NCBI RefSeq assembly: GCF_002165625.1
Contig: NZ_NGNS01000019.1
Location: 1-64,000 of the forward strand
Direction of reading: 5' to 3'
DNA length: 64,000 bases
Source of the DNA: Neiella marina
Lineage (GTDB): Bacteria; Pseudomonadota; Gammaproteobacteria; Enterobacterales; Neiellaceae
Shown: in pieces, positions 34,999-44,072 of the stretch
How positions within the stretch are numbered: position 1 is the stretch's first letter
Layout: every line of letters starts with the position of its first letter
Position numbers and translations under genes: made by a program
The notes under the pieces: model-generated
What the model was told of the DNA's origin: nothing
Database searches by the model: none
The model's input: the letters and a program-made list of their open reading frames with translations, nothing else

Positions 34999-36264
34999 AT
35001 GGCAAGCAGGGAAGATGTTTTGAAATTACTTTTAGTGACTTCTAATTATCCGCGTTGGGCGGGTGATTCGACTACGCCATTTGTTCACAGTTTGGCCAAA
35101 GATCTGGTTTCCAAAGGGCATCACGTGACGGTATTGGCGCCACATTTCGAGGGGGCGGCACTAAAAGAAGACTTCGATGGTGTGCACGTCCGGCGCTTTC
35201 GTTATTTTTGGCCAATCAAAGCACAAACTGTCTGCTACCAAGGCGGCGCCTTGGTCAATCTGCGTAAAAAGCCTATTGAAAAACTGAAGCTGCCGATGTT
35301 GGTGTTGGCAGAGTGTTTTGCAGTGTTCCGGTTATTGCTAACTCAACGATACGACGTTATCAATGCGCACTGGATCATACCTCAAGGGTTTGCCGCTTTA
35401 GTGTCATCTTGGCTGTTTCGAGTCCCTGTTGTGACTACCGTTCATGGTGGTGATATTTTCTCGTTAAAAGGCAAGCTGATGTTGAAGTTTAAGCGCTGGG
35501 TACTTGGGCGTTCAGCTGCAGTCAGTGTTAATTCGTCGTTTACCGAGGCGGCTGTTAACGAGCTACAAGTGAGCTCTAGCGGTATTTCTGTTCATAGAAT
35601 TCCAATGGGAGTGACGGTTTCCGAACTGCCTGATCCTGAAGAAGTCTCGCAATTGCGTTTATCGCTACAAGATCATCCAGAGCGAAAGCTGTTGGTTTTC
35701 GTTGGCCGGGTCATTGAGGAAAAAGGAGTGTTTGAGGCGCTGGAAGCGACACGCTTGTTATTGGCAAAAGGGCACCAAGTTAAGCTGGTGGTCATTGGCG
35801 AAGGGCAGGATAAGGTTGAGCTGGAACAGCGCATTGAACGAGCCAATTTAGAAGCCGCAGCACAAACTCTTGGTTGGGTCGAACACAGTCAGGTGCAACA
35901 TTATATGGCAGCTGCTGATGCCTTTCTGGGACCATCGAAACAGTCAGCCAATGGTTGGGTTGAAGCTCAGGGCCTGACATTTCTTGAAGCCATGGCCGCA
36001 GGCGCCGTTGTCGTTGGCTCCCGCTCGGGTGGCATTGTCGATTCGATTGAGCATGGACGTTCTGGTTATCTGTGCGAACCAGCTAGCGCAACCAGTTTAG
36101 CTGATACTTTAGAGCAAGCATTGGCGTTAGATGATGATGGTCGTCAGCGTCTGGTAGCCAATGCTAGAAGCCGAGTTGAAGCGATGTTTTCCAGAGAGAT
36201 ATCGGCGGCAAGATTTGAGCATCTTTTTCGCCAAGTCAGCGGAGTAACGAACGATGACCAGTAA
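34999..36264 (+). CDS. GT4 family glycosyltransferase
   Basis: This 421-residue GT-B enzyme has an N-terminal KLLLVTSNYPRWAGDSTTPF loop, donor-domain VFVGRVIEEKGV near residue 235 and the EAQGLTFLEAMAAG region near residue 323. The ATG at 34999 lacks a ribosome site, while AGGGAAG lies six bases before an in-frame TTG at 35020 that begins right at the conserved N-terminus, so the shorter start is possible. It overlaps the next GT2 by 11 bases. Confidence 0.86.
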   Translation: MASREDVLKLLLVTSNYPRWAGDSTTPFVHSLAKDLVSKGHHVTVLAPHFEGAALKEDFDGVHVRRFRYFWPIKAQTVCYQGGALVNLRKKPIEKLKLPMLVLAECFAVFRLLLTQRYDVINAHWIIPQGFAALVSSWLFRVPVVTTVHGGDIFSLKGKLMLKFKRWVLGRSAAVSVNSSFTEAAVNELQVSSSGISVHRIPMGVTVSELPDPEEVSQLRLSLQDHPERKLLVFVGRVIEEKGVFEALEATRLLLAKGHQVKLVVIGEGQDKVELEQRIERANLEAAAQTLGWVEHSQVQHYMAAADAFLGPSKQSANGWVEAQGLTFLEAMAAGAVVVGSRSGGIVDSIEHGRSGYLCEPASATSLADTLEQALALDDDGRQRLVANARSRVEAMFSREISAARFEHLFRQVSGVTNDDQ

Positions 36265-37105
36265 GCACACAAATCAGCCGTTGGTCAGCGTCTATATTCC
36301 AACAAAGAACCGCCCTCAGTTGCTCAAGCGAGCTATCGATTCGGTATTGGCTCAGACTTATCCTGCCGTTGAAATTGTCATTAGTGATGATGGTTCTACG
36401 GATGATACTCCCGACTTTGTTCGGAGCTTGCAAAAGCAACATAGCAACATCGTTTACCTGCGGGAAGAACAGTCCAAAGGAGCGTGTCATGCACGAAATA
36501 AAGCGATTCGCGCGGCTTCAGGAGAATTCGTTACCGGCCTAGATGATGATGATCGCTTTGCCCCAAACCGCATTGCTAGTTTCGTAAAAGCTTGGCAGCC
36601 GGAAGTGTCGTTTCTGTGCTCGCTAAACTACATTGATGACGGCGTTAAGTTGAGGCCAAGTCACTACTACAAGAAAATCATTCGGTTTGACGACCAAGTT
36701 CGGCGAAATTACGTCGGCACTCAGATTTTTACCCATCGCCAAACTTTGTTGGACAACGGTTTGCAGTTTGATGAGCGCTATCCTGCGTGGCAAGACTACG
36801 ACTTTTTTACCACCTTACTGCTTAAACTGGGACCCGCAAAGCGTGTCTACAATCGCTCTTACATTCAGCATACCGATCACGAACAAAACCGGATCACTGA
36901 CCCGAGGCGGATCCGCAAGGGTTACAGTCTTTTTAGCGCCAAGTTCAAACCGCACATGACATCATCTCAACGTATTTCGTTGCTAGTTAATGCCAATATT
37001 CTTCGTGGTCATCGAATCGGCGATCGCTTCATCAAGATGTGTTGGCAAGCAGGGAACTGGTGGGATCTATTTCGCATCTATAAAAAGCAGCGGTTGAAGA
37101 GGTAG
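36254..37105 (+). CDS. GT2 family glycosyltransferase
   Basis: This 283-residue GT-A enzyme shows VSVYIPTKNRPQLLKRAIDS near the start, IVISDDGSTDDTPDF near residue 43 and the metal-binding GLDDDDRFAPNR near residue 95, plus an AWQDYDFFTTLL acceptor-side motif near residue 177. It starts inside the end of the GT4 gene and is followed by another GT4 after four bases, within one long plus-strand operon. It probably adds one sugar of the repeat unit. Donor unknown. Confidence 0.87.
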   Translation: MTSKHTNQPLVSVYIPTKNRPQLLKRAIDSVLAQTYPAVEIVISDDGSTDDTPDFVRSLQKQHSNIVYLREEQSKGACHARNKAIRAASGEFVTGLDDDDRFAPNRIASFVKAWQPEVSFLCSLNYIDDGVKLRPSHYYKKIIRFDDQVRRNYVGTQIFTHRQTLLDNGLQFDERYPAWQDYDFFTTLLLKLGPAKRVYNRSYIQHTDHEQNRITDPRRIRKGYSLFSAKFKPHMTSSQRISLLVNANILRGHRIGDRFIKMCWQAGNWWDLFRIYKKQRLKR

Positions 37106-37109
37106 CTCA

Positions 37110-38171
37110 GTGAGAGTTTTGATAGTTGGCAATCGCTACTCCTCGAATATGGATGTTGGCAAAAGCCCAGAATACCGAACGTTTAAAATAGCTGGCGCTC
37201 TTGGCGAGCATGGTATTGATTGTCAGATTTGGTTAGTTAACTACAAGAATGGCGAGCATTACACCGATCCAAACGGACGATTCTTCTCACCATCGGCAAG
37301 AAATCCGAACTGGCTGAAAACTCGTCGCATATTACGACGTCAATTGAGCGATTTTAATCCCACCCACGTCTGGTTTACCAATGGCCCGATTGTTGGACTG
37401 GTGGCCTATTTGATCTGCCCAGCATTGCTTAGTAAGCCAATTATTTATGAACAACTGGACAATTACGACACTTATTTCCCGAAGTGGCTGTTGCCGTTTT
37501 CATGGATGCATCGTGCGCTCAATCGGCGAAGCATATTGTCGCTCTATGTGACCAAAGAACTGATGTCGCATGACCTCTTAAGCGGTGGCGAGCAGATGGT
37601 TTTTCCCAATGGTTTTGACCCAGCGGTGTTTAAACCGATGGAGCAAAACACTTGCCGGCAGCTGTTGGGGCTCGAAGAGCATCAGACATATGTCGGCTAT
37701 GCCGGCTCCCTTGATGTCAGAGTTAATGACAATTTGCAGCAAATTTTGCAACTCAGCAAAACGCTTGAGGTTCGATTTGCGATTGCCTCCAATAGTACTC
37801 AACCGGAATGGTTAGCACAGTATCCGAATGTTGATTGGCTGGGCGGTAAATCGATTAGCGAAGTAGCAACGGTGATCAACGCCTGTGACTTGATGTTGAT
37901 TCCAAACCGGCAAGATGACTTTACCCAGTATTGTTTTCCCAGCAAGCTACTCGAATACATGGGGTGTGGCACACCGTTTCTAATCACGCCGATTAACTCA
38001 CTCAATGGCATGGTGCCGGAGCAATATATATCGAGTTTTGACATGCAACATTTCGTTGCCGATATTGAGCGAGCGTTGGCCAACCCTCAGTCGCCTGCGC
38101 GTAATGAAGATTTCAGTTGGCAAGGTTTGTTAGCTGGCGTTGTTCAACGTTTACAAGGAATCGAACCGTGA
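37110..38171 (+). CDS. GT4-like glycosyltransferase
   Basis: This 353-residue GT-B-type protein shows the N-terminal MRVLIVGNRYSSNMD, the inter-domain VFPNGFDPAVFKP near residue 163 that marks the start of the donor domain, and a PSKLLEYMGCGTPFLITP motif near residue 277 in the nucleotide-sugar site. It begins with GTG four bases after the preceding gene. Its stop overlaps the GTG of the next GT2. The donor is not predictable. Confidence 0.8.
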   Translation: MRVLIVGNRYSSNMDVGKSPEYRTFKIAGALGEHGIDCQIWLVNYKNGEHYTDPNGRFFSPSARNPNWLKTRRILRRQLSDFNPTHVWFTNGPIVGLVAYLICPALLSKPIIYEQLDNYDTYFPKWLLPFSWMHRALNRRSILSLYVTKELMSHDLLSGGEQMVFPNGFDPAVFKPMEQNTCRQLLGLEEHQTYVGYAGSLDVRVNDNLQQILQLSKTLEVRFAIASNSTQPEWLAQYPNVDWLGGKSISEVATVINACDLMLIPNRQDDFTQYCFPSKLLEYMGCGTPFLITPINSLNGMVPEQYISSFDMQHFVADIERALANPQSPARNEDFSWQGLLAGVVQRLQGIEP

Positions 38172-39040
38172 AGCTTTCCGTGATTATTCCAACGTTCAGA
38201 GACTGGCAACGATTGTCGTTGTGTTTGCACGCACTTGAGCAACAAAGTTGGTCAAAGAACGACTTTGAAGTCATTGTGGCAAATAATGATCCCGCCGATC
38301 ATGCTCCAGATGATTTGTGCAATGACTTAACGATTCAAGTTCAAGTCATCGAGGCTCATCAAAAAGGTTCATATGCTGCTCGTAATGCCGGAGCAGCGAT
38401 CGCCAGTGGTCAAATACTCTGCTTTACCGACGCTGATTGTGTGCCGAGTGTTGATTGGCTAACAAATATTGCCCGCCATTTTGCCGAATCCGATAGTTGC
38501 CAATTGCTGTTATCCGGTGATGTCGTTATGTTCAGCGAGCATCATCCTGACTACCAATACAATTTTGCTGAATCGTATGATTTCTTTTTTGGCATCTCAC
38601 AAAAGGACTATGCCGCGCGTCAAGTTGCCTGCACCGCAAACTTATCGATGCATCGCGAAGTGTTCGACAGCGTCGGGGGCTATGATGGTCGTTTGTTCTC
38701 CGGTGGCGATGTGGAGTTTTGCTCCAGAGCCGTCAAGGCGGGTGCGCTGTTTCAGTTTGATCAATCTTGCTTTGTCAAACACCCCTTGCGCCATACATTT
38801 AAATCGCTATTGGTAAAATCTCGCCGAGTCATCGGTGCGCGAATTCAACGCCAAGGCTATATAAAAAGCATTGGTACTCTCATGCCGCCACTTTATCGAA
38901 TCGTTAAAATTGCTCAGGTTGACACCGTTCCTTGGGGGCTTCGATTGAAAGGAATGGCCAGTACCTTTGTGATTAAAGCAGCACAAATCTCGGAGTATGT
39001 CAGTTTGTTGCTCAAGCTAAAGAAAGCAGAGAATCGATAG
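38168..39040 (+). CDS. GT2 family glycosyltransferase
   Basis: This 290-residue GT-A enzyme shows MKLSVIIPTFRDWQRLSLCL, FEVIVANNDPADH near residue 33 and the metal site ILCFTDADCVPS near residue 83, then the GGYDGRLFSGGDVEFC acceptor loop near residue 170. The GTG at 38168, with AAGGA upstream, is preferred to the open frame reaching 38117. It belongs to the same subgroup as the convergent minus-strand gene next door, and the two stop codons abut at 39040/39041. Confidence 0.86.
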   Translation: MKLSVIIPTFRDWQRLSLCLHALEQQSWSKNDFEVIVANNDPADHAPDDLCNDLTIQVQVIEAHQKGSYAARNAGAAIASGQILCFTDADCVPSVDWLTNIARHFAESDSCQLLLSGDVVMFSEHHPDYQYNFAESYDFFFGISQKDYAARQVACTANLSMHREVFDSVGGYDGRLFSGGDVEFCSRAVKAGALFQFDQSCFVKHPLRHTFKSLLVKSRRVIGARIQRQGYIKSIGTLMPPLYRIVKIAQVDTVPWGLRLKGMASTFVIKAAQISEYVSLLLKLKKAENR

Positions 39041-39970
39041 CTAACTGCGTTCAGCTTGTTTGACCAAACCAAGGTGGCAACGAATTTTTTGCCATGCAGC
39101 ATAGGCGTTGACGTAATAGTAAACGCCTATTGCTTTGAGTCTTAATACACTACTCTGATTGTTAAATTGCTGCCAAATCACTCGTCCTTTTCGTACCGGT
39201 GGCATCAAACCCATTAAGATCCCTTGCCAGCCGACAAACTTAGCAGTGTTCGGGTCGGTATGGCGACGCGCATATGCGCCATGAGCAACGCGACGAGCTT
39301 TGGTTTCGTGTTCAATAAGTGTTGCTCTGGCTGGGTGAGCTACTTCTGCTGCTTCTGAGTACACCAGTACACCGCCTGCCGCGTGCAACCGGCGACACCA
39401 CTCCTTATCGCCGCCCGATTTCAATTCATCATTGAATCGCCCGGTTTTTTCAAAAGCTGCGGCGGTCATCGAGAGGTTGGCGGTTACGGCATAATGCTGA
39501 GTTTGGACATAAGTTCGTTGCGGGAATGCTTTGATGACATCAAGGATCTCTATCGCCGTGGGTTGATTGGGGTCTGCACAAAAAATACTTACCGCTCCGC
39601 CCACTGCATCGATGCCTGGTTGGGTAAGTGTTTGTAGAGCCTGTTCTAGCCATTGGTGGCTTGGAATGCAGTCGGCATCGGTAAAAGCGTAGTAATCCGC
39701 TTTTATATTAGCGAGCGCCTTATTCCTAGCGCTGTAACTACCTGGTTTAGACTCATGGAGTAGAGTGAAATTGGCGTAGCGGCCAACTAAATGGGTTGGT
39801 GGTGTTGAGGAACCATTATCCACTGCTACGATGTGAAATCGGCTGCTATCCAGAGTTTGATTCGCTAGTGCCTCAAGGCATAGCTCTAATCGATCACCAT
39901 CGTTATAAACAGGAATAATGACTGCGATTTCAACTGGCTGTGGTACAGCTAATGGTACATCGTAATGCAT
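39041..39970 (-). CDS. GT2 family glycosyltransferase
   Basis: This 309-residue GT-A enzyme shows EIAVIIPVYNDGDRLELCL, FHIVAVDNGSSTPP near residue 45 and YYAFTDADCIPSHQWL near residue 98, then GRFNDELKSGGDKEWCRR near residue 188. AAGGA lies seven bases before the ATG at 39970. It is a lone minus-strand gene placed between two plus-strand runs, and a clear paralog of the convergent neighbour (same DADC-P and SGGD motifs, same LMPP-containing tail). Confidence 0.86.
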   Translation of the reverse strand: MHYDVPLAVPQPVEIAVIIPVYNDGDRLELCLEALANQTLDSSRFHIVAVDNGSSTPPTHLVGRYANFTLLHESKPGSYSARNKALANIKADYYAFTDADCIPSHQWLEQALQTLTQPGIDAVGGAVSIFCADPNQPTAIEILDVIKAFPQRTYVQTQHYAVTANLSMTAAAFEKTGRFNDELKSGGDKEWCRRLHAAGGVLVYSEAAEVAHPARATLIEHETKARRVAHGAYARRHTDPNTAKFVGWQGILMGLMPPVRKGRVIWQQFNNQSSVLRLKAIGVYYYVNAYAAWQKIRCHLGLVKQAERS

Positions 39971-40217
39971 GGCCCAATCCTTTGGATAAAGCAATTAGTA
40001 CTGCCGATTGTGGCTAGAGATGGTATCTAGAATAACAAAACCAACCGCCAAAACGAGGATTTATCCGGAAGACGTATGCTCAATCGTTAAAAAATTGTAA
40101 TCGCCATCGAAACGGTGTTAGTTTGGCGAAGGATTAGTGGCAGTTGTTATTGGCCATTGGTGACTTGGAAGCACAATCAAAACATGAGTTAACCAGAAGT
40201 TTCAGGGATGATTATCG

Positions 40218-41690
40218 ATGTTGTTTAACTCCTACGAGTTCATTTTCTTTTTCTTGCCCTTGTGTTTGACGCTGTTTTTTATCGTTGGTCGTCACAACGC
40301 TAAATGGGCCATTAGCTTGCTTGTCATTGCTTCGCTTGGTTTTTATGGCTGGTGGAAGGCGAGCTATTTAGTGCTGATTATCGGTTCGATGATCGGTAAC
40401 TTCACCATCGGTAGATTGATTGAAAATGCGCTAATGCAATCTCAGCGTCGAGCGAAATGGGTATTGGCTTTTGGAGTTTCAGCAAACCTAGCGCTACTGG
40501 GCTATTACAAGTACTTTAACTTCTTTTTAGACCAACTTACTGCCGTTTCTGGCTATGACTTCCAAGTGGGCAAGATCGTCTTGCCATTGGCGATTTCATT
40601 TTTCACCTTTCAGCAGATCGCCTACTTGGTCGATACCTATCGAAAGGAAATTGAAGAACACAGTTTTTTGCAGTACTGCTTATTTGTCACCTTCTTCCCG
40701 CAATTGATTGCAGGTCCGATTGTTCATCACAAAGAAATGCTGCCCCAGTTCGCTAAAGCAGAAACTTTCCGTTTTAACAGTTTTCATGTGTCCGTTGGGG
40801 TCACTCTATTTAGCGTTGGCTTGTTTAAAAAAGTGGTATTAGCTGACGGAGTAGCCGTTTACGCGACGCCGATTTTTGCCGCAGCTGACTCTGGCCAGTC
40901 GCTCAGCGGCTTTGAGGCATGGACGGGCACATTGGCTTACACCCTACAGTTGTACTTTGATTTTTCGGGATACTCCGACATGGCTTTGGGGTTGGCTCGA
41001 CTGTTTGGTATTCGGTTACCTGAAAACTTTAATTCACCTTATAAGGCCACCAATATTGTCGACTTTTGGCGTCGTTGGCATATGACCCTTAGCCGATTCT
41101 TGAGAGATTATCTGTATATCGCTTTAGGGGGAAACCGCAAAGGTCCTGTGCGGCGTTACGGCAACTTGATGGCTACCATGGTACTAGGGGGCTTATGGCA
41201 TGGTGCGGGTTGGAATTTTGTCATTTGGGGCTTTTTGCATGGCAGTTATCTTTGCGTCAATCATGCGTGGAGTAGTTTTCGTAACAGCCTGATACAAAGC
41301 CCGGTGGGGCGAATTGAGCGTGCTTTCTATTGGGGGCTTACCCTATTAGCGGTGATGATCTCATGGGTCTTTTTCCGTGCAGTTACGCTGGATGGCGCCT
41401 TGGATATATTAACGGCAATGACTCATGTGCAGAGCTGGTTTTCATACCAACAATCTTTGGTTGAAGCAAAAGCCGCAGTTCTATGGTGTAGCGTATTAAT
41501 TGTTATTGCCTTAGTCGCGCCAAACTCTCTGCAAATCATGAAGTTTGTTGAACAAGAGCTTGCAGTATCTGATGAGAAAGGAAGGTTGAGCAGGTCTCTG
41601 CCGTGGGTTTCAATAGCATCTGGACTTGCGGCTGTTGTTGCAGTTGGAAAAATCGGTCAGTTGTCTGAGTTTTTGTATTTCAATTTTTAG
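40218..41690 (+). CDS. MBOAT family O-acyltransferase (AlgI-like)
   Basis: This 490-residue membrane-bound O-acyltransferase shows the family-start MLFNSYEFIFFFLPL, the conserved FFPQLIAGPIVHH near residue 158, the long FWRRWHMTLSRFLRDYLYI segment near residue 287 and the catalytic-histidine region GGLWHGAGWNFVIWG near residue 325. AlgI-type proteins pass acetyl groups across the inner membrane for alginate or other glycans. The two SGNH proteins immediately downstream are its likely periplasmic partners. The gene opens the 40-52.9 kb run behind a 247-base spacer. Confidence 0.92.
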   Translation: MLFNSYEFIFFFLPLCLTLFFIVGRHNAKWAISLLVIASLGFYGWWKASYLVLIIGSMIGNFTIGRLIENALMQSQRRAKWVLAFGVSANLALLGYYKYFNFFLDQLTAVSGYDFQVGKIVLPLAISFFTFQQIAYLVDTYRKEIEEHSFLQYCLFVTFFPQLIAGPIVHHKEMLPQFAKAETFRFNSFHVSVGVTLFSVGLFKKVVLADGVAVYATPIFAAADSGQSLSGFEAWTGTLAYTLQLYFDFSGYSDMALGLARLFGIRLPENFNSPYKATNIVDFWRRWHMTLSRFLRDYLYIALGGNRKGPVRRYGNLMATMVLGGLWHGAGWNFVIWGFLHGSYLCVNHAWSSFRNSLIQSPVGRIERAFYWGLTLLAVMISWVFFRAVTLDGALDILTAMTHVQSWFSYQQSLVEAKAAVLWCSVLIVIALVAPNSLQIMKFVEQELAVSDEKGRLSRSLPWVSIASGLAAVVAVGKIGQLSEFLYFNF

Positions 41691-41692
41691 AG

Positions 41693-42859
41693 GTGGATAA
41701 GCTGGTGTTTTCAAGGGCTCGTCATTATCTGCTTTGTTTTTTGATTTCGGCAATAACTGGCTTGGTTTGTTTGGGAGGGTGGAACTTTTTTGTTGACCCC
41801 AATTTCCTATTCCATTACAGCGAAGTATCCAGCCAAAACAAGGGGTTTGAGCGAGATTTCAAACCTTGGCATTTGCGGGCGAAAAAACCAGAAGTCGTAG
41901 TGATTGGTAACTCGAGACCATTGTTTAGTTTTGATGTTGATTTATTGCCCAATACAAATGCTTATAATTTTGCAATTGCTGGAGCGACAACTAGAGAACT
42001 TTTAGCAAATTTCAGGCACGCGGTTTACGCCGGCTCCGTTAAACAGGTTTACATGAACCTCGATAATGTATGTTCAAACATTGCTGTGCCACCCAACTTT
42101 CACTTGTCTTCGGATCTTTACACAAATGTTCGAGCTCACTTCCATCGTGCGTCAAGACTATTGCAAACACAAAATCTAACCGATTTTCTTATGGGTAAGC
42201 CCTTGCTTGATGACAAATTATATGACTTGCAAGGTCGCCGAACTCGATTTGACTCCAATCGTACTCCGCGTGAGTCATTTCTCTTTCGAGAAAACAATAA
42301 AATCAGGAATGGATTGAAAGCTCGTAGTTCATCACACTGCAATACTTCGGCGGTTAAAGAAATTCTTCGGCTAGCTCATCAATCTGGGATTCGCCTTTCA
42401 ATCTTCACCAACCCGATCCATATGCGCTACATAGAAATTGATCATATGTTTGGACGTTCGGAAAAAATTCTCGACACGAGAAAGAGAATACTTGTATCTG
42501 TCAATGAGCAAGTAGCAAAAGAAAGCGGAGAAGCTCCTTTCCCGATTTATGATTTTTTACTTGTTAATGAAGTTACTACAGAAGAAATAAGGTTTTCAGA
42601 TTATCCTCCATCTAATTATTGGTTCGAATCGTCTCATTACAGGAAAGCGATTGGAGACATGATGGTTTTATTCATGTTGTCACCGGAGAAGTCCTTGGGA
42701 GTAGATGGATTTGCAAAAGTTATATCTTCGTCGAATATCGATCAGCACATTTCAGAGCAGGTAAGTCTGTTCAATCAGTGGCGAGACAACTCTCCTACCG
42801 TAATCAACGAACTCTCAAAGAGAGCAAAAGCGATTGAGGGAGTTAACAAACTTGATTAA
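41693..42859 (+). CDS. AlgJ/AlgX-like SGNH acyltransferase, copy A
   Basis: This 388-residue protein has one N-terminal membrane segment (about residues 10-32), so the rest should be periplasmic. It shows an SGNH-type block I VVIGNSRPLF (GNSR at 72-75), an AIAGATTRELL second block near 95 and a C-terminal FESSHY (His315) in the place of the catalytic D-x-x-H block. It starts two bases after the MBOAT gene. The GTG at 41693 or a GTG four codons later (41705), better spaced from AGAGGTGG, may be the start. It is probably the hydrolase-fold acetyltransferase that puts acetyl groups on the glycan. Copy B follows. Confidence 0.78.
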   Translation: MDKLVFSRARHYLLCFLISAITGLVCLGGWNFFVDPNFLFHYSEVSSQNKGFERDFKPWHLRAKKPEVVVIGNSRPLFSFDVDLLPNTNAYNFAIAGATTRELLANFRHAVYAGSVKQVYMNLDNVCSNIAVPPNFHLSSDLYTNVRAHFHRASRLLQTQNLTDFLMGKPLLDDKLYDLQGRRTRFDSNRTPRESFLFRENNKIRNGLKARSSSHCNTSAVKEILRLAHQSGIRLSIFTNPIHMRYIEIDHMFGRSEKILDTRKRILVSVNEQVAKESGEAPFPIYDFLLVNEVTTEEIRFSDYPPSNYWFESSHYRKAIGDMMVLFMLSPEKSLGVDGFAKVISSSNIDQHISEQVSLFNQWRDNSPTVINELSKRAKAIEGVNKLD

Positions 42860-42917
42860 GTTAAAGTTTGTCTAAATTACCAGTATTTCTGGGAAGCGTA
42901 TCGACTAAGGGAACAGT

Positions 42918-44072
42918 GTGTACATTAGGGCAGCGTATCTGAATTTATGGATTATCAGCGTAATGCTAGGCTTTGCTGGAGTTGCTGTGGTTAACTGGTG
43001 GGTCGATCCTTTGTCGATGTTTCCACCTAAGCCTGTCCTAGAAACAGTGGCCGGATACGAGAGGGAAACGAAGCCATGGCATGTAATTGAAAGCCAACCT
43101 AGTACTATTTTGCTCGGTAATTCTCGGAATTATCATTCATTGTGGATTGGTCAGCATCAGCCTGATAGTTACAATTTTTCGGTGCCAGGCGCTACGATCA
43201 ATGAGTTGTTGAGGGCATTTGAACATGCGCTTTATCACGCTCCAATCAAACATGTTTTGGTAGCAGCTGACTATATATGTGATCGAGAGAATGACGGAAA
43301 CCTAAACTACTATAGCGCCACTCCAACTGAATACGCATTGAGTCGAGTGCGTCGGCTAGGATATTTGATTTCTCTAAATACTCTAAAGAAATCTCTCCGA
43401 GTTATAGTTCGCTCCAAACCATTCCGTGTGTTGATGCAAGAAGATGGAAGCCGAGCATTTTTCCCATATGAGAATCTTGGTGCAACGCAATTGCAGCGAG
43501 TTGAAAAGAGAGAAAGCATTAGAATCAATCGAGGTCTCAGGCAACAAAAACGAATGGATGATACGCGACAGTGCCGAACAGAATCCCTCCGTCGAATTAT
43601 GGTGTTAGCTCATCAGAACAATGTGAAGTTAAGCTTCTTCATTAACCCTCAGCAGGTTAGATATGTCTGGTTGTCTTCCCATTTTGGGAGGAAGCTGTAT
43701 GGTCAGCAAAGCAAAGCTACGCTGGTTTCTTTGAATCAAGAAGTAGCTGATGAGTTTGCTGCCGACGCGCCTAGTATCTTTGACTTTCAAGTATTCGATA
43801 AACACACGATCGAACCGTTCTCGGCAGAGAGTATGTATTGGTGGGAATCATCGCACTATAAACCGCTACTTGGGGATTTAATGCTCAATACGATGTTTTC
43901 ATCGAGCCCTTCTGAGTTTGTATTCGGTGTGCTATTAAATGAAACGAATATCAATGGTGAACTTCAAAAGCAAGCTGCATATTATCAGCACTGGCAAAGC
44001 TCGAACCCCGAAGTGGTTGGTGCGCTTAAAGCTAAAGTGAAGCTCGCCTCTAGGCAAGGAGCCGCTCTTTGA
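42918..44072 (+). CDS. AlgJ/AlgX-like SGNH acyltransferase, copy B
   Basis: This 384-residue paralog of the preceding gene has the same plan: N-terminal membrane segment (about residues 8-28), a KPWH element near residue 52, block I ILLGNSRNYH (GNSR at 67-70), FSVPGATINELL near 90 and WESSHY near 309-314 (His313). Similarity to copy A runs along the whole length, but only a minority of residues look identical, so the duplication is old or the copies were gained separately. AAGGG precedes the GTG start. It may acetylate a different position from copy A. Confidence 0.78.
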   Translation: MYIRAAYLNLWIISVMLGFAGVAVVNWWVDPLSMFPPKPVLETVAGYERETKPWHVIESQPSTILLGNSRNYHSLWIGQHQPDSYNFSVPGATINELLRAFEHALYHAPIKHVLVAADYICDRENDGNLNYYSATPTEYALSRVRRLGYLISLNTLKKSLRVIVRSKPFRVLMQEDGSRAFFPYENLGATQLQRVEKRESIRINRGLRQQKRMDDTRQCRTESLRRIMVLAHQNNVKLSFFINPQQVRYVWLSSHFGRKLYGQQSKATLVSLNQEVADEFAADAPSIFDFQVFDKHTIEPFSAESMYWWESSHYKPLLGDLMLNTMFSSSPSEFVFGVLLNETNINGELQKQAAYYQHWQSSNPEVVGALKAKVKLASRQGAAL

